Shown: positions 11,671 to 20,039 of the stretch, piece after piece
How positions within the stretch are numbered: position 1 is the first letter of the stretch
How the letters are laid out: each line of letters begins with the position of its first letter
DNA from: JACCZX01 sp963729165
Lineage (GTDB): Bacteria > Pseudomonadota > Gammaproteobacteria > Burkholderiales > Burkholderiaceae_F
Length of the DNA: 64,000 nt
Reading direction: 5' to 3'
Assembly (NCBI GenBank): GCA_963729165.1
Contig: CAVSMM010000014.1
Span: 78,372-142,371 of the forward strand
Made by a program: the position numbers and the translations under genes
The notes under the pieces: generated by a model
Database searches by the model: none
What the model was told of the DNA's origin: nothing
What the model saw: only the letters and a program-made list of their open reading frames with translations

Positions 11671-12428
11671 GTTGTTCCTCCCGCTTTGTCGCCGTGCCGC
11701 TCGAGCATGATCTCGGTGGCCATCGCGGCTGCGATGCCTGCCACGACCGCGACCAGCAGCCCGAGCTTCAAAGGCAGCCCTGCTGCGGCGACCGCGATAA
11801 CCCCCGCGGTGACAGCGCCGAGCAGCGCCGGCTTGCCGGCAATCAACGGCAGCGTCATCGCAATGAGCGCCAGTATCGCCGTGAATTCGAGTCCCCATTG
11901 AGCCGGCACCTCGGCAGCGAGCACGATTCCGATGATCGACATCGTCTGCCACACCAACCAACTACCCGCGCTCATGCCGAGAAAAAACCACACCTGTTCA
12001 GTCGTGCCACGCTGGTCCCGCGGGGCGTCGGCAAACCGCGAAAGAAACATCGCAAAGCTCATATCGACCATGAAGTAGCTGAGCAGCCACCGACGCGCGA
12101 TAGAAAAGCGACGAAAAAACGGATGCAGCCCGGCCGAGAAAATGATGAAGCGGAGATTGACGACCACCGCCGTCAGCATTACGACCCAGAGCGGAGCGTC
12201 AGCGGCGATCAGTGGCAGCGATGCGAGCTGCACGGTACCCGAGAACACCAGCAACGTCATCGCAATCGCCTGAGCGGTGGTGAGGCCAACCTTGACCATC
12301 GCGACGCCGGTCACCAGACCCCAGATTCCGGTACCGATCAATAGTGGCGCAACGGTGCGGATGCCGCGCGCAAACCCTTCTCGCCGTACTCGCGCGAGCT
12401 CCGGACGCGAGCCGAACAATGCTTTCAT
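11667..12428 (-). CDS. azlC: AzlC family branched-chain amino acid exporter subunit
   Basis: Inner-membrane permease of 253 residues. The AzlC signature region FARGIRTVAPLLIGTGIWGLVTG is near the N-terminus, and LLVFSGTVQLASLPLI and VVVNLRFIIFSAGLHPF follow. With AzlD it should export branched-chain amino acids or toxic analogues. It is transcribed away from ilvE, the aminotransferase for the same amino acids, across a 98-nt gap. That suggests shared or linked control, although I recognise no operator there. Confidence 0.92.
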   Translation of the reverse strand: MKALFGSRPELARVRREGFARGIRTVAPLLIGTGIWGLVTGVAMVKVGLTTAQAIAMTLLVFSGTVQLASLPLIAADAPLWVVMLTAVVVNLRFIIFSAGLHPFFRRFSIARRWLLSYFMVDMSFAMFLSRFADAPRDQRGTTEQVWFFLGMSAGSWLVWQTMSIIGIVLAAEVPAQWGLEFTAILALIAMTLPLIAGKPALLGAVTAGVIAVAAAGLPLKLGLLVAVVAGIAAAMATEIMLERHGDKAGGTT

Positions 12429-12526
12429 TCTTGCGAATTATAAGAAGCAACGGTTCGTTAGAATGCCCGGCTGCACAGCACAGCTGCAGGAAGCAGACAG
12501 CTGCGGGAAATTCTGGGAGATAGGCA

Positions 12527-13507
12527 ATGTCGATGTCCGACCGCGATGGGTTGATCTGGTACGACGGCAAGCTGGTGGAGTGGCGTGACGCGACGACGCA
12601 TGTCTTGACGCACTCGTTGCACTACGGGCTGGCGGTGTTCGAGGGCGTGCGCGCGTACAACACGCCGGCAGGCCCAGCGATTTTCCGTCTGAAGGAACAT
12701 ACCGAGCGGATGTTCAACTCGGCCAAGATCTTCATGATGCAGATTCCTTTTACGCCCGAGCAGCTTTTCGAGGCGCAACGCGAGGTCGTGCGCGCCAACA
12801 AGCTCGAATCCTGTTACCTGCGGCCGCTGGTTTTTTACGGCTCTGAGAAATTGGGCGTCAGCCCAAAGGGAAACAAGGTGCACGTGTCGATCGCCGCGTG
12901 GCCGTGGGGCGCTTATCTCGGTGAAGAAGGGCTGGAGAAGGGCATCCGTGTCAAGACATCGTCATTCCAACGGCACCACATCAACGTGTCGATGGTCCGT
13001 AGCAAGACTGCGGGTCACTACGTCAACTCGATTCTTGCCAACATGGAAGCACTCAACGATGGCTACGATGAAGCGCTGCTGCTCGACACGCAGGGGTTCG
13101 TTGCCGAAGGCGCGGGCGAAAACCTGTTCATCGTCAAGGACGGTCAGGTGTTCGAGCCCGAGATGGTGTCGGGTCTGACCGGAATCACGCGTGCGACTGT
13201 GCTAGATCTGGCGCGCGATCTCGGCTATCCGGTCACGCAAAGGCCGATGACGCGCGATGATGTGTATCTGGCCGACGAAGCGTTTTTCACCGGAACCGCT
13301 GCCGAGATCACGCCGATTCGCGAGCTCGACGGTCGCACATTGGGCGCCGGCAAACGCGGGCCGATTACCGAAAAAATCCAGACGCTGTTCTTCGACGTGG
13401 TCAACGGCCGCGCCCCGAAATATAAGCACTGGCTCACCCCCGTTAACGAAGGCAGTGCCAATGAGCGCGACCCAAGAAGATCCAGTCGTCCAGTTACAGT
13501 CCAGTGA
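12527..13507 (+). CDS. ilvE: Branched-chain amino acid aminotransferase, class IV; C-terminal tail probably an artefact
   Basis: Transfers the amino group between glutamate and valine, leucine or isoleucine; PLP enzyme of fold type IV. The PLP lysine is K160 in MVRSKTAGHYVNS, and EGAGENLFIV and SGLTGITRATVL are conserved phosphate and PLP contacts. The ATG at 12527 has GGGAG 7 nt upstream. The family usually ends near WLTPV (about 305 residues). Here the frame runs 20 residues further, over the start of the next gene. A missing C in the CCCCC run at 13436-13440 would put TAA at 13446 and remove both oddities. Confidence 0.93.
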   Translation: MSMSDRDGLIWYDGKLVEWRDATTHVLTHSLHYGLAVFEGVRAYNTPAGPAIFRLKEHTERMFNSAKIFMMQIPFTPEQLFEAQREVVRANKLESCYLRPLVFYGSEKLGVSPKGNKVHVSIAAWPWGAYLGEEGLEKGIRVKTSSFQRHHINVSMVRSKTAGHYVNSILANMEALNDGYDEALLLDTQGFVAEGAGENLFIVKDGQVFEPEMVSGLTGITRATVLDLARDLGYPVTQRPMTRDDVYLADEAFFTGTAAEITPIRELDGRTLGAGKRGPITEKIQTLFFDVVNGRAPKYKHWLTPVNEGSANERDPRRSSRPVTVQ

Positions 13508-13658
13508 TCTGCCGGCGTTTTGCCCCAATCCGGCGATGCCTGTATGGAATCACCACCCGCGCGTGTTTCTTGAAGTTACCAAGACCGGCCGGGCGATGTG
13601 TCCGTACTGCGGCACGGTGTATGTGCTGAAGGCAGGCGAGATCATTAAAGATCATTGA
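13461..13658 (+). CDS. Zinc-finger (zf-CHCC type) small protein
   Basis: 65-residue protein with the CHCC pattern: a Cys in LPAFCPNP, a His in WNHHPRVFLEV, and CPYCGTVYVL. The fold is the one seen in the mitochondrial complex I accessory subunit NDUFS6, where it binds zinc. The bacterial role is not established. It starts 14 nt after the likely true ilvE stop, and sits in a run ilvE, this gene, NTF2-like, YheT-like that recurs in Burkholderiales. Confidence 0.85.
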   Translation: MSATQEDPVVQLQSSDLPAFCPNPAMPVWNHHPRVFLEVTKTGRAMCPYCGTVYVLKAGEIIKDH

Positions 13659-13682
13659 AGGACGACTTAAGGATTGCCAGCG

Positions 13683-14132
13683 ATGCGCGTCGCGAAACCT
13701 GTTTTGCTGTCGTCGCCCGAAGAGTGCGAGCAAGCATTTTATGAAGCGCTGGAGGCGGGCGACAGTGAGGCCGTCGTCGATCTCTGGCTGGAGGACGACG
13801 ACGTTGTCTGCATCCACCCAGGCGGGCCGCGCTTGACAGGATTTGCGTCGGTGCGCGCATCCTGGACGTCGATACTTGCCAATGGACCGCTACACGCTCG
13901 TTGCACGCTGGCCAAGTCACTCGAAACGCCTACGGTGGCATTGCACAATGTGATCGAAGAAGTCGTCGTCGGTTCAGGCGCGAAACAGGAAGTGGTGCGC
14001 GTGCTTGCAACCAACGTCTACGTGAAGACTCCCGCGGGTTGGAAGATGGTGCTCCATCATGCGTCGTCGGCTCCGGGCGGCCCGGTAGCTACGTCTAGCG
14101 AACCCAGGGAGTCGTACGGGGTGCTGCACTGA
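13683..14132 (+). CDS. NTF2-like/SnoaL-fold protein
   Basis: 149-residue cytoplasmic protein of the nuclear transport factor 2-like fold. It has a helical YEALEAGDSEAVVDLWLEDDD, then VVCIHPGGPRLTGFASVRASW, and a C-terminal strand region NVYVKTPAGWKMVLHHAS. Relatives are described as ketosteroid-isomerase-like, but no catalytic set can be assigned. The ATG at 13683 is preferred to a TTG three codons upstream. It follows the zinc-finger gene by 24 nt, so co-transcription is likely. Confidence 0.85.
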   Translation: MRVAKPVLLSSPEECEQAFYEALEAGDSEAVVDLWLEDDDVVCIHPGGPRLTGFASVRASWTSILANGPLHARCTLAKSLETPTVALHNVIEEVVVGSGAKQEVVRVLATNVYVKTPAGWKMVLHHASSAPGGPVATSSEPRESYGVLH

Positions 14133-14177
14133 TTTCGTCTCGGTGCGGATCCGGTCATCGAAGTCTGGGCGCCTCGC

Positions 14178-15176
14178 GTGCCGCTGGTCGCTAGCGCCTA
14201 TTTGGCGCCGCCCTGGCTGCCGGGCGGGCATTTGCAAACAATCGTGCCGTCGGTGCTGATGCGTCGGCCCGCTGTGCAGTACCGACGCGAGCGCTGGGAC
14301 ACCTATGACAGCGATTTCATCGACATCGACTTTGCGTCGCCCGAGCCGTTGTCGGACCAGGCGCCAGTGCTGGTCTTGTTTCACGGACTCGAAGGCAGCT
14401 CGCACAGCCATTACGCGCGATCGACGATGCGCTGGTTTGCTGATCGTGGCTGGCGCGGCCTGGTCGTGCACTTCCGCGGATGCTCCGGAGAGGCCAATCG
14501 CCTGCCGCGCGCGTACCACTCCGGGGATTCGGATGAGGGCCACTGGATCTTGCGGGCGATACATCAGCGCTGGCCCAACGCGCCGCTGTACTGCGTCGGG
14601 GTCTCGCTCGGCGGCAACATGCTGGCGAAATGGGCCGGCGAGCGCGCGCAGGACGCGTCGTTTGTTACGGCAGCGGCTTCGATCGGGTCACCGCTGGACC
14701 TGGCGGCCGGCGGTGCCGCGCTCGGTCGGGGTCTGAACAAGATCTACACACGAATGTTCCTCGCGACACTGAAGAGCAAGGCGCTCGCGAAGTTGCAACA
14801 GTTTCCGGACATTGCGCGTGATGCCGATTACATGCGAAGGTTGCGCTGCACCCGCAATCTGTACGAGTTCGACAACGAATACACCGCGCCGATCCACGGC
14901 TTCCGCGACACCGACGATTACTGGAACCGAGCGTCGGCTAAGCCGTGGTTGCAGGCGGTGCGCATTCCGTATCTCGTGCTCAATGCACGCAATGACCCGT
15001 TCGTTCCCGAATCGAGCCTGCCGCGGCCGTCGGAGGTGTCGGCGATGGTCGAACTCGAGCAGCCTCGCGAAGGCGGGCACATCGGCTTTGCGCGCGGCCC
15101 GTGGCCGGGCCGGAGTGACTTCATTGCGGAGCGATTGCACGATTTTTTTAAGCAACGTGAACCCTCACTGCCGTAG
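14178..15176 (+). CDS. Alpha/beta hydrolase, YheT family
   Basis: 332-residue hydrolase of the YheT/ABHD1-3 type. The HGLEGSS oxyanion-hole region is at residues 69-75, the nucleophile elbow GVSLGGN has Ser143, and the rest of the triad is Asp273 (ARNDPF) and His301 (EGGHIGF). The N-terminal PPWLPGGHLQTI is typical of YheT. Substrate unknown; relatives act on esters or lipids. Start is a GTG 45 nt after the NTF2-like gene. Confidence 0.9.
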   Translation: MPLVASAYLAPPWLPGGHLQTIVPSVLMRRPAVQYRRERWDTYDSDFIDIDFASPEPLSDQAPVLVLFHGLEGSSHSHYARSTMRWFADRGWRGLVVHFRGCSGEANRLPRAYHSGDSDEGHWILRAIHQRWPNAPLYCVGVSLGGNMLAKWAGERAQDASFVTAAASIGSPLDLAAGGAALGRGLNKIYTRMFLATLKSKALAKLQQFPDIARDADYMRRLRCTRNLYEFDNEYTAPIHGFRDTDDYWNRASAKPWLQAVRIPYLVLNARNDPFVPESSLPRPSEVSAMVELEQPREGGHIGFARGPWPGRSDFIAERLHDFFKQREPSLP

Positions 15177-15232
15177 CCGAACGGGCACGTAAACGGCTAC
15201 GCTAATGTCCACCGGCTCGTTAAGGAGATTGC

Positions 15233-15820
15233 ATGGATGACATTGTCAAGGCCGCCATAGCCAAGTGGCCGAATGTACCCGCGGTGTTCGGCTGGCTCTC
15301 TCTGAGCGGACGCGGCGACTGGCGCATCAAGGATGACCCGATCGAAAACGAAGCGATCAACGAATTCATAGGTCGCAACTATATGAACGACGGCTGCGGC
15401 AATTGGTTTTTTCAGAACGGACCGCAGCGCGTGTACGTTTCTCTGGAAATTGCGCCTTGGGTTTACCGGCTCGACGAATTCAAGAGACTGGCAACGCATA
15501 CGGGCACTCATCCGCGCGAATTGCGGCAGGCATTTGCAGATGAAAATGGCCGCCTCTATTTTGAAACCGAACTCGGGCCGGGCGTGCTCGATGACCGTGA
15601 CACCTTGGCCTTCTCGGAACGAATTGTCGACGAAGACGGCGAAGTGCTGGACGACAAGGCGCTGTCAGACTGGAACGCCGGTCAGATCAACGCCGAGCTA
15701 AAAACCGAGGGGCTGCACGTCAATCACGATAGTCACGTGCCGATCGAGCGCATCAAGTCAGCGCGCGTACCCGAGGTGCTTGGATTTATGAGAAAGCCGC
15801 AGTCTTCAAAACGAAGCTGA
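15233..15820 (+). CDS. Conserved cytoplasmic protein of unknown function
   Basis: 195 residues, no signal peptide or membrane segment. It begins MDDIVKAAIAKWPNVPAVFGW and contains a GNWFFQNGPQRVYVSLE core. I recognise this as a protein family common in Burkholderiales (I believe it is listed as DUF2946, but I am not certain of the number). The middle is rich in acidic residues. Nothing visible indicates an enzyme. An AAGGAGA ribosome site precedes the ATG. It is convergent with the reductase downstream. Confidence 0.75.
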   Translation: MDDIVKAAIAKWPNVPAVFGWLSLSGRGDWRIKDDPIENEAINEFIGRNYMNDGCGNWFFQNGPQRVYVSLEIAPWVYRLDEFKRLATHTGTHPRELRQAFADENGRLYFETELGPGVLDDRDTLAFSERIVDEDGEVLDDKALSDWNAGQINAELKTEGLHVNHDSHVPIERIKSARVPEVLGFMRKPQSSKRS

Positions 15821-15836
15821 CCGCCGTAGCCAACCG

Positions 15837-16922
15837 TCAGTCAAAAACCGGCGATTCGACGCCGAGGATTTTGTGCAGCTTCGGGCTGGTCGTCGTGTAC
15901 TGCAGGTGCACCTTGCGATCGGGGAATACGTAACGTGTGGCGCCGAAGGCGGCGAGCGCGGCTTCATGAAAGCCCGAGAGAATCAGCTTTTTCTTCCCGG
16001 GATAGCTATTGATATCACCGACAGCAAAAATCCCTGGAACGTTGGTCTCGAACTTTTCCGTATCCACTCGCACCTGCCTGCGCTCCAGGTCCAGCCCCCA
16101 TCCAGCAATCGGGCCGAGCCTCGGCGATAGTCCGAAGAAGACAAGCAAGTGATCGACCGGCACGCGACGTGTGACGCCATCCGCCGACGTCACGCGCACT
16201 TCGGTCATCTGCCCATTGTCTTCTTCAAACCCGCTGACCTGGCCAATCAGCAGCTGCATCTGATGTTCATCGCAATGCGCCTTCATTTTTGCTACGGATG
16301 CAGGCGCGGCGCGAAAGCCATCGCGACGATGCACCAGCACGACACTTTCTGCCTTGCCTACAAACTCGAGCGCCCAGTCGAGGGCTGAATCGCCGCCCCC
16401 CGCAATGAGCAGTTGCTTGCCAGCGAACAGTGCGGGATCCCTGACGCGATAGTGCAGCTGTGTGCCGGCGAATCGATCGACCCCCTCGACTTTCAGCGTG
16501 CGCGGCTGAAACGAGCCAACGCCTCCCGCCACGATGACGACCTTGGTCAAAAAGCTCGTTCCCCTGCCGGTCTCAACGAAAAATCGGCCGTCTTCCTGCT
16601 TCTGAACAGTCGTGACCTCATGTCCCAAATGAAACGTGGCGCCGAACGGTTTGATCTGGGCGAGCAATGCATCGGTGAGCTCCTTGCCGCTGCACACCGG
16701 TATCGCCGGGATGTCGTAGATGGGCTTGTCGGGATAGAGCTCGGTGCACTGGCCCCCGACTTCGGGCAGGGAATCCACCACATGGGCCTTGATCTCGAGC
16801 AGGCCGAGTTCAAACACCTGGAATAACCCAACCGGGCCGGCGCCGACGATCACGGCGTCGGTTTCAATCGGTTGCGCAGCCGAAGCTGTCGCTGCGATCA
16901 GTGATTCGTTCTCGGATTTCAT
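15837..16922 (-). CDS. Thioredoxin-reductase-like ferredoxin/flavodoxin--NADP+ reductase
   Basis: 361-residue flavoprotein. It has an N-terminal FAD Rossmann motif VIVGAGPVGLFQVFELG, a second dinucleotide motif LLIAGGGDSALDWALEF for NADPH, and a C-terminal FAD motif GIFAVGDINSYPGK. There is no CxxC redox pair between the domains. That separates it from thioredoxin reductase and fits the ferredoxin-NADP reductases of the Bacillus YumC type, which are common in betaproteobacteria. It would supply reduced ferredoxin or flavodoxin. Monocistronic by appearance. Confidence 0.88.
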   Translation of the reverse strand: MKSENESLIAATASAAQPIETDAVIVGAGPVGLFQVFELGLLEIKAHVVDSLPEVGGQCTELYPDKPIYDIPAIPVCSGKELTDALLAQIKPFGATFHLGHEVTTVQKQEDGRFFVETGRGTSFLTKVVIVAGGVGSFQPRTLKVEGVDRFAGTQLHYRVRDPALFAGKQLLIAGGGDSALDWALEFVGKAESVVLVHRRDGFRAAPASVAKMKAHCDEHQMQLLIGQVSGFEEDNGQMTEVRVTSADGVTRRVPVDHLLVFFGLSPRLGPIAGWGLDLERRQVRVDTEKFETNVPGIFAVGDINSYPGKKKLILSGFHEAALAAFGATRYVFPDRKVHLQYTTTSPKLHKILGVESPVFD

Positions 16923-17012
16923 TTCGTGGGAAGCCGCAAGGTGCTCGCAACTGTGTTCAGAATTGGCGCAAGCCGCAATTGTACGGATGCGACGTTAGCG
17001 CGAAGCGTCGAG

Positions 17013-18515
17013 CTATCGCTTTGAAACTTCCTTGATGCCTTCGCGATCGCGCTTGACCTCCGCCTGCAGGTCGCGCATTCGTGCATCGATCTCGGACATC
17101 GTATAAAAGTCGCCATCGTTGGCACGCCGCGCGAGCTCGAGTTGATTGACAGCTGCTTGGGGCGCGCCGAGTAGCGCATACATCTCGCCGATCGACTGGT
17201 GTTGCAGCGAGCGGCGATTCAGCGCCGCATACGAACGGCCCAGCAAAGCGTGGTACGCGGGCTGCGTCCGCGAGATCGCTTCCTGGTTGCGCAAGAACGT
17301 GATCGCTGTTTCGTGTTCATTCGTCTGATTCAGCACGTCCAGGTAGTGACTCACTGCCAGTGACGACAGCGGATAGCGCGTGGCGTTGTCGCTTGCCATT
17401 TTGACCGCCGCAGCGCGCTCTTCTGGCGTGCGTGCAGCGGCCAGGCGCGCTTCGGCGACGATCTTGTCGAGCACCGGAGAAGGCGCCGCCGACAGGCGGC
17501 GAGCCGCTTGCGCGGCTTGTACCGCAAGGTCGGGCTGGTTCAATTTGAGTGCGGCTACTGCGATTCCGTACTGTGCTGCGATCTCTGATACGGTCGTTTG
17601 GTTTCTCAACTGTCCGTTGAAGTATTCGAGCGTGTCACGCCAACCCTGAGTAGTCGTCTCCTGCAATACGCGCAGCCGCGCGCGGATCAATTGAAAGTCC
17701 AAACTATCCACGCGCTGCTTCGCGCGCAGATTGCGCGTTCGATTCTGCATATCCGAAATGCGCTCGACCGTCATCGGGTGGGTGCGCAGGTAGGCCGGTG
17801 CCGCACTTTCGTACATACGTGTGCCCGATTGCAGCCGGCCAAAAAATCCTTCCATACCGCGGCTGTCGAACCCGCCATCGGTCAACGTCTGAAACCCGAC
17901 GCGATCAGCTTCACGCTCTGCTTCGCGCGAGAAGTTCAATTGCTGCTGAATCATCGCCGCCTGCGTGCCGACGATCGCCGCTTGCGCCAAGTCGCCGCTT
18001 GATGAACCTCCTGCGCGCGACGCGAGCAACGCCAGCAACAGCGCCCCGAGCGCGAGCGCCGCGGATTCGCGCTGCCTGGATAGCATGCGCGCAATATGGC
18101 GCTGCGTGACGTGGCCAATTTCATGCGCCATCACGCCGGCCAGTTCGGACTCCGTCTGCGCGGCAATTACGAGGCCAGTGTGCATGCCGATAAAGCCACC
18201 GGGCAGCGCAAACGCGTTCAACATCGGGTCGCGTATCGCAAAGAACACGAAGTCGAGCGAGCGCGACGGGCTGACCGACACCAGCTGGTAACCAAGATGA
18301 TTCAAATACTCGGAGGTTTCGGTATCCGGCAGATAGGCCGGATCGCGCCTGACTTCGAGCATGATCTGCTCGCCGAGCTTTCGCTCGGTCGCAGGCGACA
18401 GCTCCTCGCTGCCGGCATCGCCGAGGGAAGGCAAATCTATCGACTGCGCGAGCGCGGGCGGCGCGTTCAGCACGAAGCTGAAGAGGGCGACGACTAGCAG
18501 TCGGAACGAGCGCAC
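17013..18515 (-). CDS. bepA: M48 family periplasmic metalloprotease, BepA-like
   Basis: Zinc protease with TPR-like C-terminal half that in E. coli helps assemble or degrade outer-membrane proteins such as LptD. The zinc motif HEIGH is at about residues 131-135, followed by the downstream Glu region REAEREADRVGFQ. The C-terminal 250 residues are helical repeats. Start choice: GTG at 18515 gives an ideal signal peptide (VRSFRLLVVALFSFVLNAPPALA, cleaved before QS). An in-frame GTG at 18581 would add 22 residues and leave only 35 nt to divergent moaC. The gene symbol is by family resemblance. Confidence 0.85.
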   Translation of the reverse strand: MRSFRLLVVALFSFVLNAPPALAQSIDLPSLGDAGSEELSPATERKLGEQIMLEVRRDPAYLPDTETSEYLNHLGYQLVSVSPSRSLDFVFFAIRDPMLNAFALPGGFIGMHTGLVIAAQTESELAGVMAHEIGHVTQRHIARMLSRQRESAALALGALLLALLASRAGGSSSGDLAQAAIVGTQAAMIQQQLNFSREAEREADRVGFQTLTDGGFDSRGMEGFFGRLQSGTRMYESAAPAYLRTHPMTVERISDMQNRTRNLRAKQRVDSLDFQLIRARLRVLQETTTQGWRDTLEYFNGQLRNQTTVSEIAAQYGIAVAALKLNQPDLAVQAAQAARRLSAAPSPVLDKIVAEARLAAARTPEERAAAVKMASDNATRYPLSSLAVSHYLDVLNQTNEHETAITFLRNQEAISRTQPAYHALLGRSYAALNRRSLQHQSIGEMYALLGAPQAAVNQLELARRANDGDFYTMSEIDARMRDLQAEVKRDREGIKEVSKR

Positions 18516-18616
18516 GTCAGGAAAGATACCGAGGGGCAACGAGACCGTTTGTATGATAGCCAGATGTGGGTTTCGTTCCACCTCCGCTTATGTGCCAAAA
18601 GCCATAAATTCGACCG

Positions 18617-19096
18617 ATGAATTCGCTTACTCACTTCGATGACGCCGGCCGAGCGCAGATGGTCGATGTCGGCAGCAAGCCGGTCACGCATCGCGTGGCC
18701 GTTGCCAGCGGGCGCATTTCGATGCAGCCGGCGACCTTGCGGCTCATCAGCTCGGGTGGCGCCAAGAAGGGTGACGTGCTGGGTGTCGCGCGCATCGCGG
18801 CGATTCAAGGCGCGAAGCGCACACCGGAACTGATCCCGCTGGCGCATCCTGTGGCGATCACGAAGATCGGAATCGACTTTGAAGCGGATCCGGCGACGAA
18901 CTCGATCGAGTGCCGCGCTCAAGTCGAGACGCACGGCCAGACCGGGGTCGAAATGGAAGCGCTGACCGCTGTGCAGATTGGCTTGCTGACCATCTACGAC
19001 ATGTGCAAGGCAGTCGATCGCGGCATGGTCATCGGCGAAGTCCGACTGCTCGAGAAGCACGGCGGTAAGTCCGGCAGCTACGCCGCCGAGACTTGA
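18617..19096 (+). CDS. moaC: Cyclic pyranopterin monophosphate synthase accessory enzyme MoaC
   Basis: Second enzyme of molybdenum cofactor synthesis, forming cyclic pyranopterin monophosphate from the MoaA product. 159 residues, complete. The conserved ELIPLAHP and the catalytic Lys/Asp region (MCKAVDRGM, KHGGKSG at the C-terminus) are present. It is separate from other moa genes here; the molybdate transporter lies 11 kb away. Followed after 7 nt by the ornithine cyclodeaminase homologue. Confidence 0.95.
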   Translation: MNSLTHFDDAGRAQMVDVGSKPVTHRVAVASGRISMQPATLRLISSGGAKKGDVLGVARIAAIQGAKRTPELIPLAHPVAITKIGIDFEADPATNSIECRAQVETHGQTGVEMEALTAVQIGLLTIYDMCKAVDRGMVIGEVRLLEKHGGKSGSYAAET

Positions 19097-19103
19097 TCGT
19101 TCC

Positions 19104-20036
19104 GTGCGGTTTTATTCGGCAGAAGAAGTTCATGCCGCGCTGAGCCTTCCGGCGCTCGCCGATGCAATCGCCGAAGCGCTGGAAGCGGGAACAGTGGCGC
19201 CGTTACGTCACGCGCACGCGCTTTCGGACGCCGATTCATTACTGTTGATGCCGGCATGGAACACCGGCGAGCGCGGCGCGATCGGGGTCAAGCTGGTCAC
19301 CGTGATGCCTCGCAACCGCGAGCGCAGCCTGTCGACGGTCAACGCGCTGTATGTGCTGTTCGATCGTGACGGTGGTGAGCCGTGCGCCATCATCGATGGC
19401 GAAGCGTTGACGCTACGGCGAACCGCCGCCGCATCGCTGCTTGCGGCGCGCTATCTCGCTCGCAACGATGCACGCCAGATCCTGATCGTTGGCACCGGCC
19501 GGCTCGCGCGCTTCATGGCGCATGCGCACTGTGCCAACCGCAATATCGAGCGATTGTTCATCTGGGGCCGCAGTTCTAGCGGAGCTCAATCGCTCGCGGC
19601 AGTATTGGCGCAGGAGGGATTACCGACTGAGGTGGTCGACGATCTGCAGACCGCCGTGCATCGATCAGACATCGTGAGCTGCGCGACCACCGCCACGTCG
19701 CCGGTCGTTCACGGCAAGTGGCTATCGCCCGGCTCTCATCTCGACTTGGTCGGTGCATTCAAGCTCAGCATGCGCGAGGTCGACGATGAGGCGGTGGCGC
19801 GCTCGAGCGTCTACGTCGATACGTTCGCGGGCGCGCTTGCTGAAGCCGCAGACATCATCGAGCCGATCGCGCGCGGTGTCATCGCGCGCACCGACCTCCG
19901 CGGCGAGCTTGCAGACCTGGTGACAGGTCGTGCGCCCGGTCGAAGCAAACCAGACGAGATCACGCTTTTCAAATCGGTCGGGACTGCGATCGAGGATCTG
20001 GCAGCAGCTCGGATGCTGGTCCGCGTAGCCGGTTGA
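19104..20036 (+). CDS. Ornithine cyclodeaminase/mu-crystallin family protein
   Basis: 310 residues. NAD(P)-binding Rossmann motif ILIVGTGRLARFMA at about residues 130-143, preceded by the family substrate-side GEALTLRRTAAASLLAARYLA. Members are ornithine cyclodeaminases, pyrroline-2-carboxylate or alanine/ketimine reductases. The sequence alone does not fix the substrate. The reading starts at GTG, 7 nt after moaC, and ends 3 nt before the convergent recN stop. Confidence 0.85.
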   Translation: MRFYSAEEVHAALSLPALADAIAEALEAGTVAPLRHAHALSDADSLLLMPAWNTGERGAIGVKLVTVMPRNRERSLSTVNALYVLFDRDGGEPCAIIDGEALTLRRTAAASLLAARYLARNDARQILIVGTGRLARFMAHAHCANRNIERLFIWGRSSSGAQSLAAVLAQEGLPTEVVDDLQTAVHRSDIVSCATTATSPVVHGKWLSPGSHLDLVGAFKLSMREVDDEAVARSSVYVDTFAGALAEAADIIEPIARGVIARTDLRGELADLVTGRAPGRSKPDEITLFKSVGTAIEDLAAARMLVRVAG

Positions 20037-20039
20037 TAG

